Positions 1-8,558 of a stretch of 13,487 nt of DNA are shown here, piece by piece. The position numbers and the translations under genes were made by a program. The first letter of the stretch is position 1. Each line of letters opens with the position of its first letter. The DNA is from Gammaproteobacteria bacterium (GTDB lineage Bacteria > Pseudomonadota > Gammaproteobacteria > Pseudomonadales > Pseudohongiellaceae): positions 1-13,487 of the forward strand of contig RKSA01000070.1 in NCBI GenBank assembly GCA_007571115.1, read 5' to 3'. Below the pieces are notes generated by a model that worked only from the letters and a program-made list of their open reading frames with translations, was not told the origin of the DNA and made no database searches.

Positions 1-40
1 GGCGTGGTACACTCTGGCGAGTTGCTGGGGGTGGTGGGCG

Positions 41-1336
41 ATGGACAAGCAGTCGCTGCTTGATGAGTTGCGGATCGACCGGGAAGCGCCGGAGCCTGGG
101 GGAGGCGGTTTGGGGCTGTTGCGCTGGCGCTGGGTTGTGGTTGTTGCGGTGCTGGCGGGGGTTGCTTTCGTGCTTTGGCAATTGCGACCGATGCGCCAGG
201 CGCAGGCATTGACCGTGGCGACCAGCGTTGCCGAGGCGCCTGGGGCTCGGCTGGCGAGTTCTCAAAGCGTGCTCGACGCTACCGGCTACGTGATCGCGAG
301 GCGCATGGCGACGGTCAGTTCCAAGGTCACGGGCAAGGTCGTCGAAGTCCACGTCGAAGAGGGGATGCGAGTCGAGCAGGGGCAAGTGCTCGCGCGGCTC
401 GACGACAGCGTCAATCGCGCCCAGCTTGAAATGGAGCTCGCCCAGGTCGCTGCGGCCCAGGCGGCGCTCGAGGAATTGCAGGTGCAGATCCGCCAGGCCG
501 AACTCGATTTCGGCCGCAGCCGGGATCTGGCCGCACGGCAGCTCGCCAGTCAGGCCGAGCTTGACCGCGACGAACTCGGCTTGCAAGCCTTGCGGGCGCG
601 GCTGGAAAAAACCCAGCGCGACATCGAGGTCACCGAGCGCGCGCTCGGCATCCAGCGGCAGTTGCTCGAGGACATGCAGATCCGCGCGCCGTTTGCCGGC
701 GTCGTCATCGCCAAGGCGGCCCAGCCCGGCGAGATGATCTCTCCCGTCGCTGCGGGAGGAGGCTTCACTGCCACGGGAATTTGCACGATCGTCGACATGG
801 AGTCCCTCGAGGTCGAAGTCGACGTCAACGAGTCCTACATCAATCGCGTCCGCCCTGGGCAGGAAGCGACGATCCGGCTCAATGCCTGGCCTGACGACCC
901 CTATGCTGCCGAGGTCATCGCCATCATTCCCGCAGCCAATCGCAACCAGGCGACGGTGCGGGTGCGGATCGGCTTCGTCAACCGTGACGAGCGGGTGATG
1001 CCCGAGATGGGAGTCAGGGTCGCTTTCATGGAAGATGCTGACCTTGCCTTCGCGCCGAACGCGAGGGGCGAGCCGGTCGCGGCGGGAGTGGTCGTGCCGG
1101 GCTCGGCGGTGATTCGCGAGAATGGCCGCAGCCATGTCTGGGTCGTGGTCGACAGCCGTGTCAGCCGCAGGCAGGTCGAGCTCGGCCCGCGCAGCGGCGC
1201 CGGCGTTCTGGTCACCTCGGGGCTTGCAGCCGGCGAACGAGTCGTCGACACGCTCGATCCGGCGCTCAGGAGTCGGCTGGTGGACGGCCTGACGGTCGAG
1301 CTTGCCGCTTCTTCTGCGGCAGGCGGCCCCGGCTGA
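41..1336 (+). CDS. Periplasmic adaptor subunit of an ABC efflux system (HlyD/MacA-like)
   Basis: The protein (431 aa) is a membrane-fusion/adaptor subunit that should link an inner-membrane ABC transporter to an outer-membrane channel. A short cytoplasmic N-terminus precedes one membrane anchor (about residues 30-46) with no lipobox. The first lipoyl half (88-121, containing VTGKVVEVHVEEGMRV) leads into an alpha-helical hairpin (about 122-210), the second lipoyl half (211-233, RAPFAGVV), a beta-barrel (about 255-330) and a membrane-proximal domain (350-422). The hairpin tip has R159, L163 and S170, which is the RxxxLxxxxxxS pattern known from TolC-docking adaptors. The ATG at 41 was chosen because MDKQSLLDELRI is a usual beginning for this family and a G-rich stretch precedes it. 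The frame is open to the window edge, so a longer form cannot be excluded. It is the first gene of a cassette with an ATPase and two permeases. Substrate unknown. Confidence 0.9.
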   Translation: MDKQSLLDELRIDREAPEPGGGGLGLLRWRWVVVVAVLAGVAFVLWQLRPMRQAQALTVATSVAEAPGARLASSQSVLDATGYVIARRMATVSSKVTGKVVEVHVEEGMRVEQGQVLARLDDSVNRAQLEMELAQVAAAQAALEELQVQIRQAELDFGRSRDLAARQLASQAELDRDELGLQALRARLEKTQRDIEVTERALGIQRQLLEDMQIRAPFAGVVIAKAAQPGEMISPVAAGGGFTATGICTIVDMESLEVEVDVNESYINRVRPGQEATIRLNAWPDDPYAAEVIAIIPAANRNQATVRVRIGFVNRDERVMPEMGVRVAFMEDADLAFAPNARGEPVAAGVVVPGSAVIRENGRSHVWVVVDSRVSRRQVELGPRSGAGVLVTSGLAAGERVVDTLDPALRSRLVDGLTVELAASSAAGGPG

Positions 1337-1344
1337 GCTTGGCG

Positions 1345-1380
1345 AGTTCGCGGATCGGCACTCGGCTTCGCCGGCGAACT
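1345..1380. repeat. Inverted repeat in the adaptor-ATPase gap
   Basis: AGTTCGC (1345-1351) and GCGAACT (1374-1380) are perfect 7-base inverted arms around a 22-base loop. They lie just after the adaptor stop codon, in the 130-base gap before the ATPase gene. There is no T-run, so this is not a standard intrinsic terminator. It may be an mRNA stem that separates adaptor from ATPase expression, or chance in GC-rich DNA. The same gap has a tandem 12-base repeat, GACTGGAA at 1401-1408 and 1413-1420. Confidence 0.35.
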
Positions 1381-1466
1381 GCCTTCGCGACGCAGCACGA
1401 GACTGGAACGAAGACTGGAATGACCGGGTAACGAGGCGAAACAGGAAGAAACAGGATGGCGCAGAC

Positions 1467-2147
1467 ATGGCAATCGTTGAACTGAAGCAGGTTTCCAGGC
1501 ACTTCAGCAAGGGGCGGCAGACCGTCGAGGTGCTCGACGGCATCGACCTGACGATCGCGGAAGGCGACTTTCTCGCCCTGATGGGGCCGTCGGGAAGCGG
1601 CAAGACGACCTTGCTCAACCTGATCGGCGGGCTCGACCAGCCCAGCTCGGGAAGCGTCGAGGTCGCGGGGCAGCAGCTCGTCGGCCTGTCGAGCCGCAAG
1701 CTCGCGCAGTGGCGCTCGCGCAACATCGGCTTCATCTTCCAGTTCTACAACCTGCTGCCGATCCTGAGCGCGCGGCGCAACGTCGAGCTGCCCTTGCTGC
1801 TGACCCGCCTGAAGAGGAAGCAGCGCCGCCGCAACGCCGAGGTCGCGCTGACCATCGTCGGCCTGGCTGATCGCGCGGGGCACAAGCCCGGCGAGCTTTC
1901 CGGCGGGCAGCAGCAACGCGTCGCGATCGCCCGGGCGATCGTCGCCGACCCGCGCATTCTCGTCTGCGACGAGCCCACCGGCGACCTCGACCGCGACACC
2001 GCCGACGAGATCCTCGACCTGCTCGAACTGCTCAACCGCGAACACGGCAAGACCATCATCATGGTCACCCACGACCCGAAAGCCGCCAGCCACGCGCAGC
2101 GGACGCTGCATCTCGACAAGGGAAGCCTCGTTGGGGAGACGGCATGA
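1467..2147 (+). CDS. ABC transporter ATP-binding protein (LolD/MacB/FtsE type)
   Basis: This 226-aa cytoplasmic nucleotide-binding subunit powers the two downstream permeases by ATP hydrolysis. All catalytic motifs are visible: Walker A GPSGSGKT (40-47), Q-loop Q92, signature LSGGQ (144-148), Walker B ILVCDE (164-169) with catalytic E169, D-loop (GDLD, 172-175) and switch H202. The GDLD D-loop and the FQFYNLLP Q-loop context are typical of the LolD/MacB/FtsE group, which works with FtsX-fold permeases. The frame is open upstream to 1302, inside the adaptor gene, but homology starts at MAIVELKQVSRHF. ATG 1467 has an AGGA (1453-1456) at 10 bases, so it is the preferred start; the ATG at 1456 is out of frame. 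The 3' end overlaps the next gene by 4 bases (ATGA), which implies translational coupling. The transported substrate cannot be read from this subunit. Confidence 0.95.
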   Translation: MAIVELKQVSRHFSKGRQTVEVLDGIDLTIAEGDFLALMGPSGSGKTTLLNLIGGLDQPSSGSVEVAGQQLVGLSSRKLAQWRSRNIGFIFQFYNLLPILSARRNVELPLLLTRLKRKQRRRNAEVALTIVGLADRAGHKPGELSGGQQQRVAIARAIVADPRILVCDEPTGDLDRDTADEILDLLELLNREHGKTIIMVTHDPKAASHAQRTLHLDKGSLVGETA

Positions 2148-3301
2148 GCACCTTCGGCCTCGTCTGGGCCAACCTGTTCCGCCACCGCGCGCGGACCCTG
2201 CTCGCGCTGTTCTCGATCATCGCCGCGTTCCTGCTGTTCGGGCTGCTGCGTGCGGTGGCCGTCGCCTTCGACGGCGGCGCTGCGGTCGCGGGAGTCGACC
2301 GGCTCATCGTCTCGCCGAAGTTTTCCATCATCGACGGGCTTCCCGTCAGCCACCAGGCGCAGATCGAGTCGGTTCCCGGAGTCGCGGCAGCGACCCACGC
2401 GACCTGGTTCGGCGGAACGTACCAGACCCCGGCCAATTTCTTCGTCAAGTACCCGGTGGCGCCGCGCGAATTCTTCGATCTGCATGACGAGTACATCATC
2501 GATCCGGCCCAGCTCGAGACCTTCGAACGAATCCGCACTGCCGCAGTCGCGCCGGAAGAGCTGGCGGCCGAATACGGCTGGCAGATCGGCGACCGCATCC
2601 CCATCGAGGGCGACATCTGGCTGCGCAAGGACGGCAGCCGCCTGTGGGAGTTCGAGCTCGTCGGCACCTATCGCGTCAGGGACGACGAGAACGCCTTCGC
2701 CGCCTTCCTCTTCCACTACGACTATTTCGACGAGGCGCGGATTGCCCAGACCGAGGGAATCGTCAGCAACTTCGTCGTGCGGGTCGCCGACCCGGAGCGC
2801 GCTGCCGAAGTGTCGGCGCAGATCGACGCGCGCTTCGAGAACTCGACCAACCCGACCCGGACCGCCACCGAGGACGAGGCAAGCCGCCAGTTCGCCGCCC
2901 AGATCGGCGACATCGGACTCATCATGAACAGCATCCTCAGCGCGGTGTTCTTCACGATTCTGCTGCTCACCGCCAACACCATGGCCCAGGCGCTTCGCGA
3001 GCGAATTCCCGAACTCGCGGTGCTGAAAACGCTCGGCTTCAGCGACCACCGCGTCGCCGCGCTGGTGCTGTTCGAATCGACATTGCTCTGCGTTCTCGGC
3101 GGGGTGATCGGCATCGCGCTCGCCTGGCTGGCGCTCGGTGCCATCGGCCCGAGCCTGCAAGCGCTGCTAGGGCGGATCGAGCTCACTGCGGCAACGATGC
3201 TCGGCGCGCTCGGCATCGCCGTCCTGCTCGGCATCGTCGTCGGCCTCGGCCCGGCGCTGAGCGCGCGGCGACTGCAAGTCGTCGAGGCGCTGCGCAGGTA
3301 A
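2144..3301 (+). CDS. ABC transporter permease, FtsX-like (first of two)
   Basis: This 385-aa inner-membrane subunit has the FtsX/MacB layout. It has one N-terminal membrane helix (about residues 18-40), a large periplasmic domain (about 41-257), then three C-terminal helices (about 258-280, 304-334 and 350-372). The stretch RERIPELAVLKTLGFS (285-300) between helices 2 and 3 is the conserved cytoplasmic coupling segment that contacts the ATPase. The ATG at 2144 overlaps the ATPase stop codon (ATGA), so the two are probably translated together. It shares its architecture with the next gene, but the periplasmic domains are clearly different in sequence. A heterodimeric transmembrane core is therefore likely. 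MacB fuses ATPase and permease in one chain, whereas here they are separate. The family also includes lipoprotein-releasing and antimicrobial-peptide export systems, so function is not assigned further. Confidence 0.9.
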   Translation: MSTFGLVWANLFRHRARTLLALFSIIAAFLLFGLLRAVAVAFDGGAAVAGVDRLIVSPKFSIIDGLPVSHQAQIESVPGVAAATHATWFGGTYQTPANFFVKYPVAPREFFDLHDEYIIDPAQLETFERIRTAAVAPEELAAEYGWQIGDRIPIEGDIWLRKDGSRLWEFELVGTYRVRDDENAFAAFLFHYDYFDEARIAQTEGIVSNFVVRVADPERAAEVSAQIDARFENSTNPTRTATEDEASRQFAAQIGDIGLIMNSILSAVFFTILLLTANTMAQALRERIPELAVLKTLGFSDHRVAALVLFESTLLCVLGGVIGIALAWLALGAIGPSLQALLGRIELTAATMLGALGIAVLLGIVVGLGPALSARRLQVVEALRR

Positions 3302-3319
3302 GGCTGCAAGGAGACGGTC

Positions 3320-4486
3320 ATGTTGACGCAAATCGCCCAGATCACCTTGATGAACCTGCGCAACCTTCCCGGAAGGCTCGGCCGCTCCTCGGTGATCGTC
3401 GTCGGCATCGGCGGAGTCGTTACCGTGCTCACCGCGCTGCTGGCGATGGCTGCGGGCTTTTCCGCGACGCTCGACCGCGCCGGCTCGCCTGACCGGGCGA
3501 TCGTCTTGCGCGGCGGCAGCTCGGCCGCCGAGCTGAGCAGCACGATCGACCTGCAACGCAGCCAGTACGTCGCGACGCTCGACGGCATCCGGCTTGCGAG
3601 CGGCGAGCTGTACACCGTCGCCGACATCCCCAAGCGCGCGAACCTGCTGCCTTCCAACGTCGCAGTCCGGGGAGTCGAGCAGGCGGCATTCGAGATCCGG
3701 CCCGAACTGCGAATCGTCGAGGGCCGCAACTTCACTCCGGGGCGCAACGAGCTGATCGCCGGGCGCAGCGCAAGCGCCGAGTTCCTCGGCATCGAGCTCG
3801 GGGCGACGGTGCAATTGCGCCAGTCCGAATGGCAGATCGTCGGCATCTTCGAGGCGGAAGGGTCGGCCTACGAATCCGAGCTATGGGCCGACCTCGCTTC
3901 GGCGCAGTCGGCGTTCCGCCGCTTCAGCCTGATCAGCTCGATGCGGGTGGTGCTCGCCTCGCCCGAGGCGATCGAGTCGGTTCGCGGCGAATTCGAGGTC
4001 AATCCCGCAGTCGACCTGAGCATCGTTGCCGAAGAGGAATTCTTTCGCAACCAGTCCGAGTTCCTCACGGCTCTCATCACCGGCTTCGGCTATGGCGTGG
4101 CGATGATCATGGCAGTGGGCGCGATGTTTGCCGCGCTGAACACGATGTACGCGGCGGTTTCGGCTCGCACTGCGGAGATCGCCACCTTGCGCGCGCTCGG
4201 CTTCGGCGCGACTCCGGTGGTGATTTCGGTGCTCGTCGAGTCCCTCGCGCTGGCCCTTGTCGGCGGTGCGCTCGGCGCGGCCGCAGCGTGGTTCAGCTTC
4301 AACGGCCATTCGGTTTCCACGCTCAACCAGGTCTCGTTTTCCCAGGTGGCTTTCGATTTCGCGGTCAGCCCCGGGATTCTCGCGACGGGAATCGTCTGGG
4401 CGCTGGCGCTCGGCCTGGCCGGCGGCCTGTTCCCCGCCTTGCAGGCGGCGCGGCTGCCGATCACCCGGGCCTTGCGCGGCGACTGA
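3320..4486 (+). CDS. ABC transporter permease, FtsX-like (second of two)
   Basis: This 388-aa inner-membrane subunit has the same plan as its upstream neighbour. It has an N-terminal helix (about residues 22-46), a periplasmic domain (about 47-250), then helices at about 252-277, 298-326 and 350-372. The coupling segment is SARTAEIATLRALGFG (281-296), and the protein ends with the usual PALQAARLPITRAL stretch of the family. A strong SD, AAGGAG (3308-3313), lies 6 bases before the ATG, so it can be translated independently although only 18 bases separate it from the previous gene. It is the last gene of the cassette, with 28 bases from its stop codon to a strong hairpin. Most likely it forms a heterodimer with the first permease on a shared ATPase dimer. 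No substrate or resistance phenotype can be inferred. Confidence 0.9.
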   Translation: MLTQIAQITLMNLRNLPGRLGRSSVIVVGIGGVVTVLTALLAMAAGFSATLDRAGSPDRAIVLRGGSSAAELSSTIDLQRSQYVATLDGIRLASGELYTVADIPKRANLLPSNVAVRGVEQAAFEIRPELRIVEGRNFTPGRNELIAGRSASAEFLGIELGATVQLRQSEWQIVGIFEAEGSAYESELWADLASAQSAFRRFSLISSMRVVLASPEAIESVRGEFEVNPAVDLSIVAEEEFFRNQSEFLTALITGFGYGVAMIMAVGAMFAALNTMYAAVSARTAEIATLRALGFGATPVVISVLVESLALALVGGALGAAAAWFSFNGHSVSTLNQVSFSQVAFDFAVSPGILATGIVWALALGLAGGLFPALQAARLPITRALRGD

Positions 4487-4514
4487 CCGGGCGCCGCCGC
4501 GCACAGGGTGCTGC

Positions 4515-4538
4515 GCCGAGCCTTGATCGAGGCTCGGC
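4515..4538. terminator. Symmetric hairpin between convergent operons
   Basis: GCCGAGCCT (4515-4523) and AGGCTCGGC (4530-4538) form a perfect 9-bp GC-rich stem with a 6-base loop. It is midway between the ends of the second permease gene (4486) and pnp (4580). Its position suits a terminator or 3'-end stabiliser for both converging transcripts. No T-run follows on either strand, so intrinsic termination is not demonstrated; Rho or simple 3' protection may be involved. Confidence 0.5.
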
Positions 4539-4579
4539 AACCGGCGCCGGCGGCGAAGCGTAGGAGGCTGCGAAGCAAC

Positions 4580-6694
<2,115 letters not shown>

Positions 6695-6696
6695 AA

Positions 6697-6750
6697 ATGA
6701 TTCCTGTCGGCCGCATCGTGCGGCTCTTGCGTGATGATTTGCCTGGCCGC
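6697..6750 (-). promoter_or_regulatory. Structured rpsO-pnp intergenic leader
   Basis: Read on the minus strand, GCCGCA (6719-6724) and TGCGGC (6710-6715) make a 6-bp hairpin with a 3-base loop, 4 bases before the pnp SD. The same central GCCGC can instead pair with GCGGC at 6746-6750, overlapping the rpsO stop codon. The two flanks are an imperfect duplication (6734-6750 and 6697-6714): both contain GCGGCC followed by AGG and AATCAT. In E. coli this leader is cut by RNase III and used for PNPase autoregulation. A similar role here is inference from position; sequence similarity to the E. coli leader was not assessed. Confidence 0.45.
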
Positions 6751-7019
6751 TACCGGCGCAGCCCGAGCCGCTTGATTAGCGCGGCGTAACGGTCGACGTC
6801 CTTGCGCTTGAGATAGTCGAGCAGCTTTTTCCTGCTGTTGACCATCCGGATCAAGCCGCGGCGCGAATGATGGTCGTGCGCATGTTGCTTGAAGTGTGCT
6901 TGCAGGTCATTGATGTTGGCGGTCAGCAAGGCGACCTGCACTTCGGGGGATCCGGTATCTCCCTCACCCGTCGCGTATTCCTTGATGATCGTCTGTTTCT
7001 CTTGCGTCGATAAAGCCAT
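6750..7019 (-). CDS. rpsO: 30S ribosomal protein S15
   Basis: S15 is a primary binder of 16S rRNA (central domain, helix 22 and the three-way junction) and nucleates assembly of the 30S platform. The 89-aa length equals the bacterial norm. Signature segments are DTGSPEVQVALLT (21-33), HFKQHAHDHHSRRGL (42-56, rRNA-contacting) and the basic tail RYAALIKRLGLRR. The frame is open for nine more codons upstream, but MALSTQEK is the conserved start. GGAG (7026-7029) sits 6 bases before the ATG at 7019. It lies between truB (140-base gap) and pnp (55-base gap) as in E. coli. S15 commonly represses its own translation through mRNA structure, and a candidate stem is listed separately. Confidence 0.98.
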   Translation of the reverse strand: MALSTQEKQTIIKEYATGEGDTGSPEVQVALLTANINDLQAHFKQHAHDHHSRRGLIRMVNSRKKLLDYLKRKDVDRYAALIKRLGLRR

Positions 7020-7054
7020 TTCAGTCTCCAAAGTCAATATGCCCATGAGTCAAG

Positions 7055-7077
7055 CGCCTGACCTTTCTGGCCAAGCG
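7055..7077 (-). promoter_or_regulatory. rpsO leader hairpin, candidate S15-binding site
   Basis: On the minus strand, CGCTTGGCC (7069-7077), loop AGAAA and GGTCAGGCG (7055-7063) form a 9-bp stem containing two G-U pairs. Its 3' end is 35 bases upstream of the rpsO ATG. One G-U pair is next to a G-C pair in the order 5'-GG-3' opposite 5'-CU-3', the same two-pair pattern that S15 reads in 16S helix 22. S15 autoregulatory leaders are known but differ between lineages. This assignment rests on position and a very short motif. Confidence 0.35.
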
Positions 7078-7083
7078 TGAAAC

Positions 7084-7097
7084 CGACATCCATGTCG
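7084..7097. repeat. 14-bp near-perfect palindrome upstream of rpsO
   Basis: CGACAT and ATGTCG arms of 6 bp flank a 2-base centre in the truB-rpsO gap. It could be a protein operator or part of the rpsO leader fold; a 2-base loop is too tight for a full RNA hairpin. I found no convincing -35/-10 pair in this 140-base gap, although E. coli has an rpsO promoter at this place. Confidence 0.3.
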
Positions 7098-7159
7098 CAC
7101 CCAGTTCGACCGCGCATACTTGCAGTCGTCTGGCTTTCCTGCGGTTCCCGCCCGACCGT

Positions 7160-8095
7160 TCAGCCGACGGGCTCCAAAATCAGGCGCTTCGGCGCCACCC
7201 TGCCATCGTCGTCGATGGCGCCAATGCCGATGAAGCGCTCGAGGCCGTCAATCCGATGATACAGCCTGACCATTCCTTCGGCGGGCAGATGCCGCACGAG
7301 CACCGCCTGGCCGCTGCGGACCTGGTTCGCAGCGATGTTCGGCAGCACTACCGCTGGCAGCTCCGCCAATGGCCGGTCGATCGGCGTCAGATGCGCGTCG
7401 ATGCCGGCGAGTCCGCGCTGCTCCCTCTCCTGTTCGAGGAATTCGGCGCTGACGCAGTCGCGCTCGCTGAAGCCGCCGGCGCGCAAGCGCCGCAAGGCGA
7501 CGATATGGGCGCCACAGCCGAGCATTTGCCCGAGCTCATCGGCGATCGCGCGAATGTAGGTGCCCTTGCTGCACGACAGCTCGATCTCGATCTCCGGCGG
7601 CGCGAAATCGGTCAGCGCGATTTCATGAATCGTCACCTTGCGCGGCTCGCGCTCGACGACCTTGCCGCTTCTGGCGAGCTTGTACAAGGGCGTTCCCTGC
7701 ATCTTCACCGCCGAATGCATCGGCGGCACCTGCTCGATTTCGCCGCGAAAGCGCTCCAGGGCCTTCCCGACCTGTTGCCGGGTCACCGAAAAATCCTCGC
7801 AAACCGCGATCTGCTTCCCTTCGCTGTCGCCAGTGTCGGTTCTCGCGCCGAGCTTCATGCGAGTCCGGTACTGCTTGTCCGAATCGAGCAGGAAGCGCGA
7901 AACCTTGGTCGCCTCGCCGAGGCAAAGCGGCAACACTCCGGTGGCGAGAGGGTCGAGGCTGCCGCAATGGCCCGCCTTGTTCGCCTGAAAGAGCCGTTTC
8001 ACCTGCTGCAAGGCGAAATTGGACGTGACTCCCAACGCCTTGTCGAGCACGATCAAGCCGCTGACGTCTCTGCCCCTGTTTCGCCTGGCGCGCAT
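7160..8095 (-). CDS. truB: tRNA pseudouridine(55) synthase
   Basis: TruB converts uridine 55 in the T-arm of nearly all tRNAs to pseudouridine and also acts as a tRNA chaperone in the cytoplasm. The 311-aa length is close to E. coli (314). The catalytic aspartate D48 lies in GSLDPLATG (45-53), within the usual GHxGSLDPLATG context. Y76 and R182 (in KGTYIRAIADELG) match the conserved active-site Tyr and Arg. The C-terminal segment (about 250-311, ending near RVAPKRLIL) corresponds to the PUA-like end domain. AGAGGAA (8102-8108) lies 6 bases before the ATG. It is separated from rbfA by 29 bases and belongs to the same transcript. After it comes the longest gap within the operon (140 bases), where rpsO may get separate control. 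Confidence 0.97.
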   Translation of the reverse strand: MRARRNRGRDVSGLIVLDKALGVTSNFALQQVKRLFQANKAGHCGSLDPLATGVLPLCLGEATKVSRFLLDSDKQYRTRMKLGARTDTGDSEGKQIAVCEDFSVTRQQVGKALERFRGEIEQVPPMHSAVKMQGTPLYKLARSGKVVEREPRKVTIHEIALTDFAPPEIEIELSCSKGTYIRAIADELGQMLGCGAHIVALRRLRAGGFSERDCVSAEFLEQEREQRGLAGIDAHLTPIDRPLAELPAVVLPNIAANQVRSGQAVLVRHLPAEGMVRLYHRIDGLERFIGIGAIDDDGRVAPKRLILEPVG

Positions 8096-8124
8096 TCGCA
8101 GTTCCTCTGGCAGCCCCGAATCGC

Positions 8125-8514
8125 TCAGGAATGCCGGCCCCGATCCGTCGCCAACGCACGATCGATCAAGTCGTCGAGCTGGCGGCCTCGCTCGACGCTG
8201 GCGTCGTAATGAAAGCGCAGCTTCGGTGCGGCGCGAAGCTGCATGCGCCGCGCCAGCAGGCTGCGCAGAAACCCCGCTGCGCCATTTAGCGCCGCCGCGC
8301 TGTCGCGACCGGCCTGTTCGGGCGATCGCTGGGCGTCATCGCCAGCGCCGAGCGGAATGACGAAGACCTTCGCATGGGCGAGGTCCGCGCTGACTTCGAC
8401 TCCGGTCACCGAAACCAGGCCGATTCGCGGGTCGTCGATCTCAAACTGGATCAGTTCGGCGATGTCGCGCTGAAGCTGATCCGCCACCCTTTGGGCGCGG
8501 GAATTGCTTGCCAT
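8125..8514 (-). CDS. rbfA: 30S ribosome-binding factor A
   Basis: RbfA is a small KH-fold protein that binds immature 30S subunits near 16S helix 1 and assists late maturation and cold adaptation. At 129 aa it is near the E. coli length (133). Conserved points are RAQRVADQLQRDIA (6-19), EIDDPRIG (25-32), VSADLAHAKVFV (41-52) and the helix-kink region LNGAAGFLRSLL (76-87). Two adjacent ATGs occur at 8517 and 8514. The second was chosen because a weak GAAG SD then has 6-base spacing; using the first adds one Met. The frame extends further upstream into infB, but that part lacks family similarity. The stop codon is 29 bases before truB, and infB ends 44 bases upstream. The C-terminus is shorter than in E. 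coli but nothing essential seems missing. Confidence 0.96.
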   Translation of the reverse strand: MASNSRAQRVADQLQRDIAELIQFEIDDPRIGLVSVTGVEVSADLAHAKVFVIPLGAGDDAQRSPEQAGRDSAAALNGAAGFLRSLLARRMQLRAAPKLRFHYDASVERGRQLDDLIDRALATDRGRHS

Positions 8515-8558
8515 CATGCACTTCGGGGCCGTCTGGCCCGGACTCGTCAACGCTTCCA

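Noticed and set aside
1..63. Open frame from the window edge stopping at TGA 61-63, possible 3' end of an upstream gene
   Set aside because: Only 20 codons are visible and no family can be recognised. It overlaps the adaptor start, so it may be real but cannot be supported.
1745..3160. 471-codon minus-strand ORF opposite the ATPase and first permease
   Set aside because: It is antisense to two genes with complete family motifs, so it is a GC-bias shadow.
7020..7159. Promoter for rpsO with TTGACT near 7045-7055
   Set aside because: No -10-like hexamer lies at 16-18 bases. The only nearby AT-rich stretch is 8 bases away, and the resulting start would fall in or beyond the ATG.
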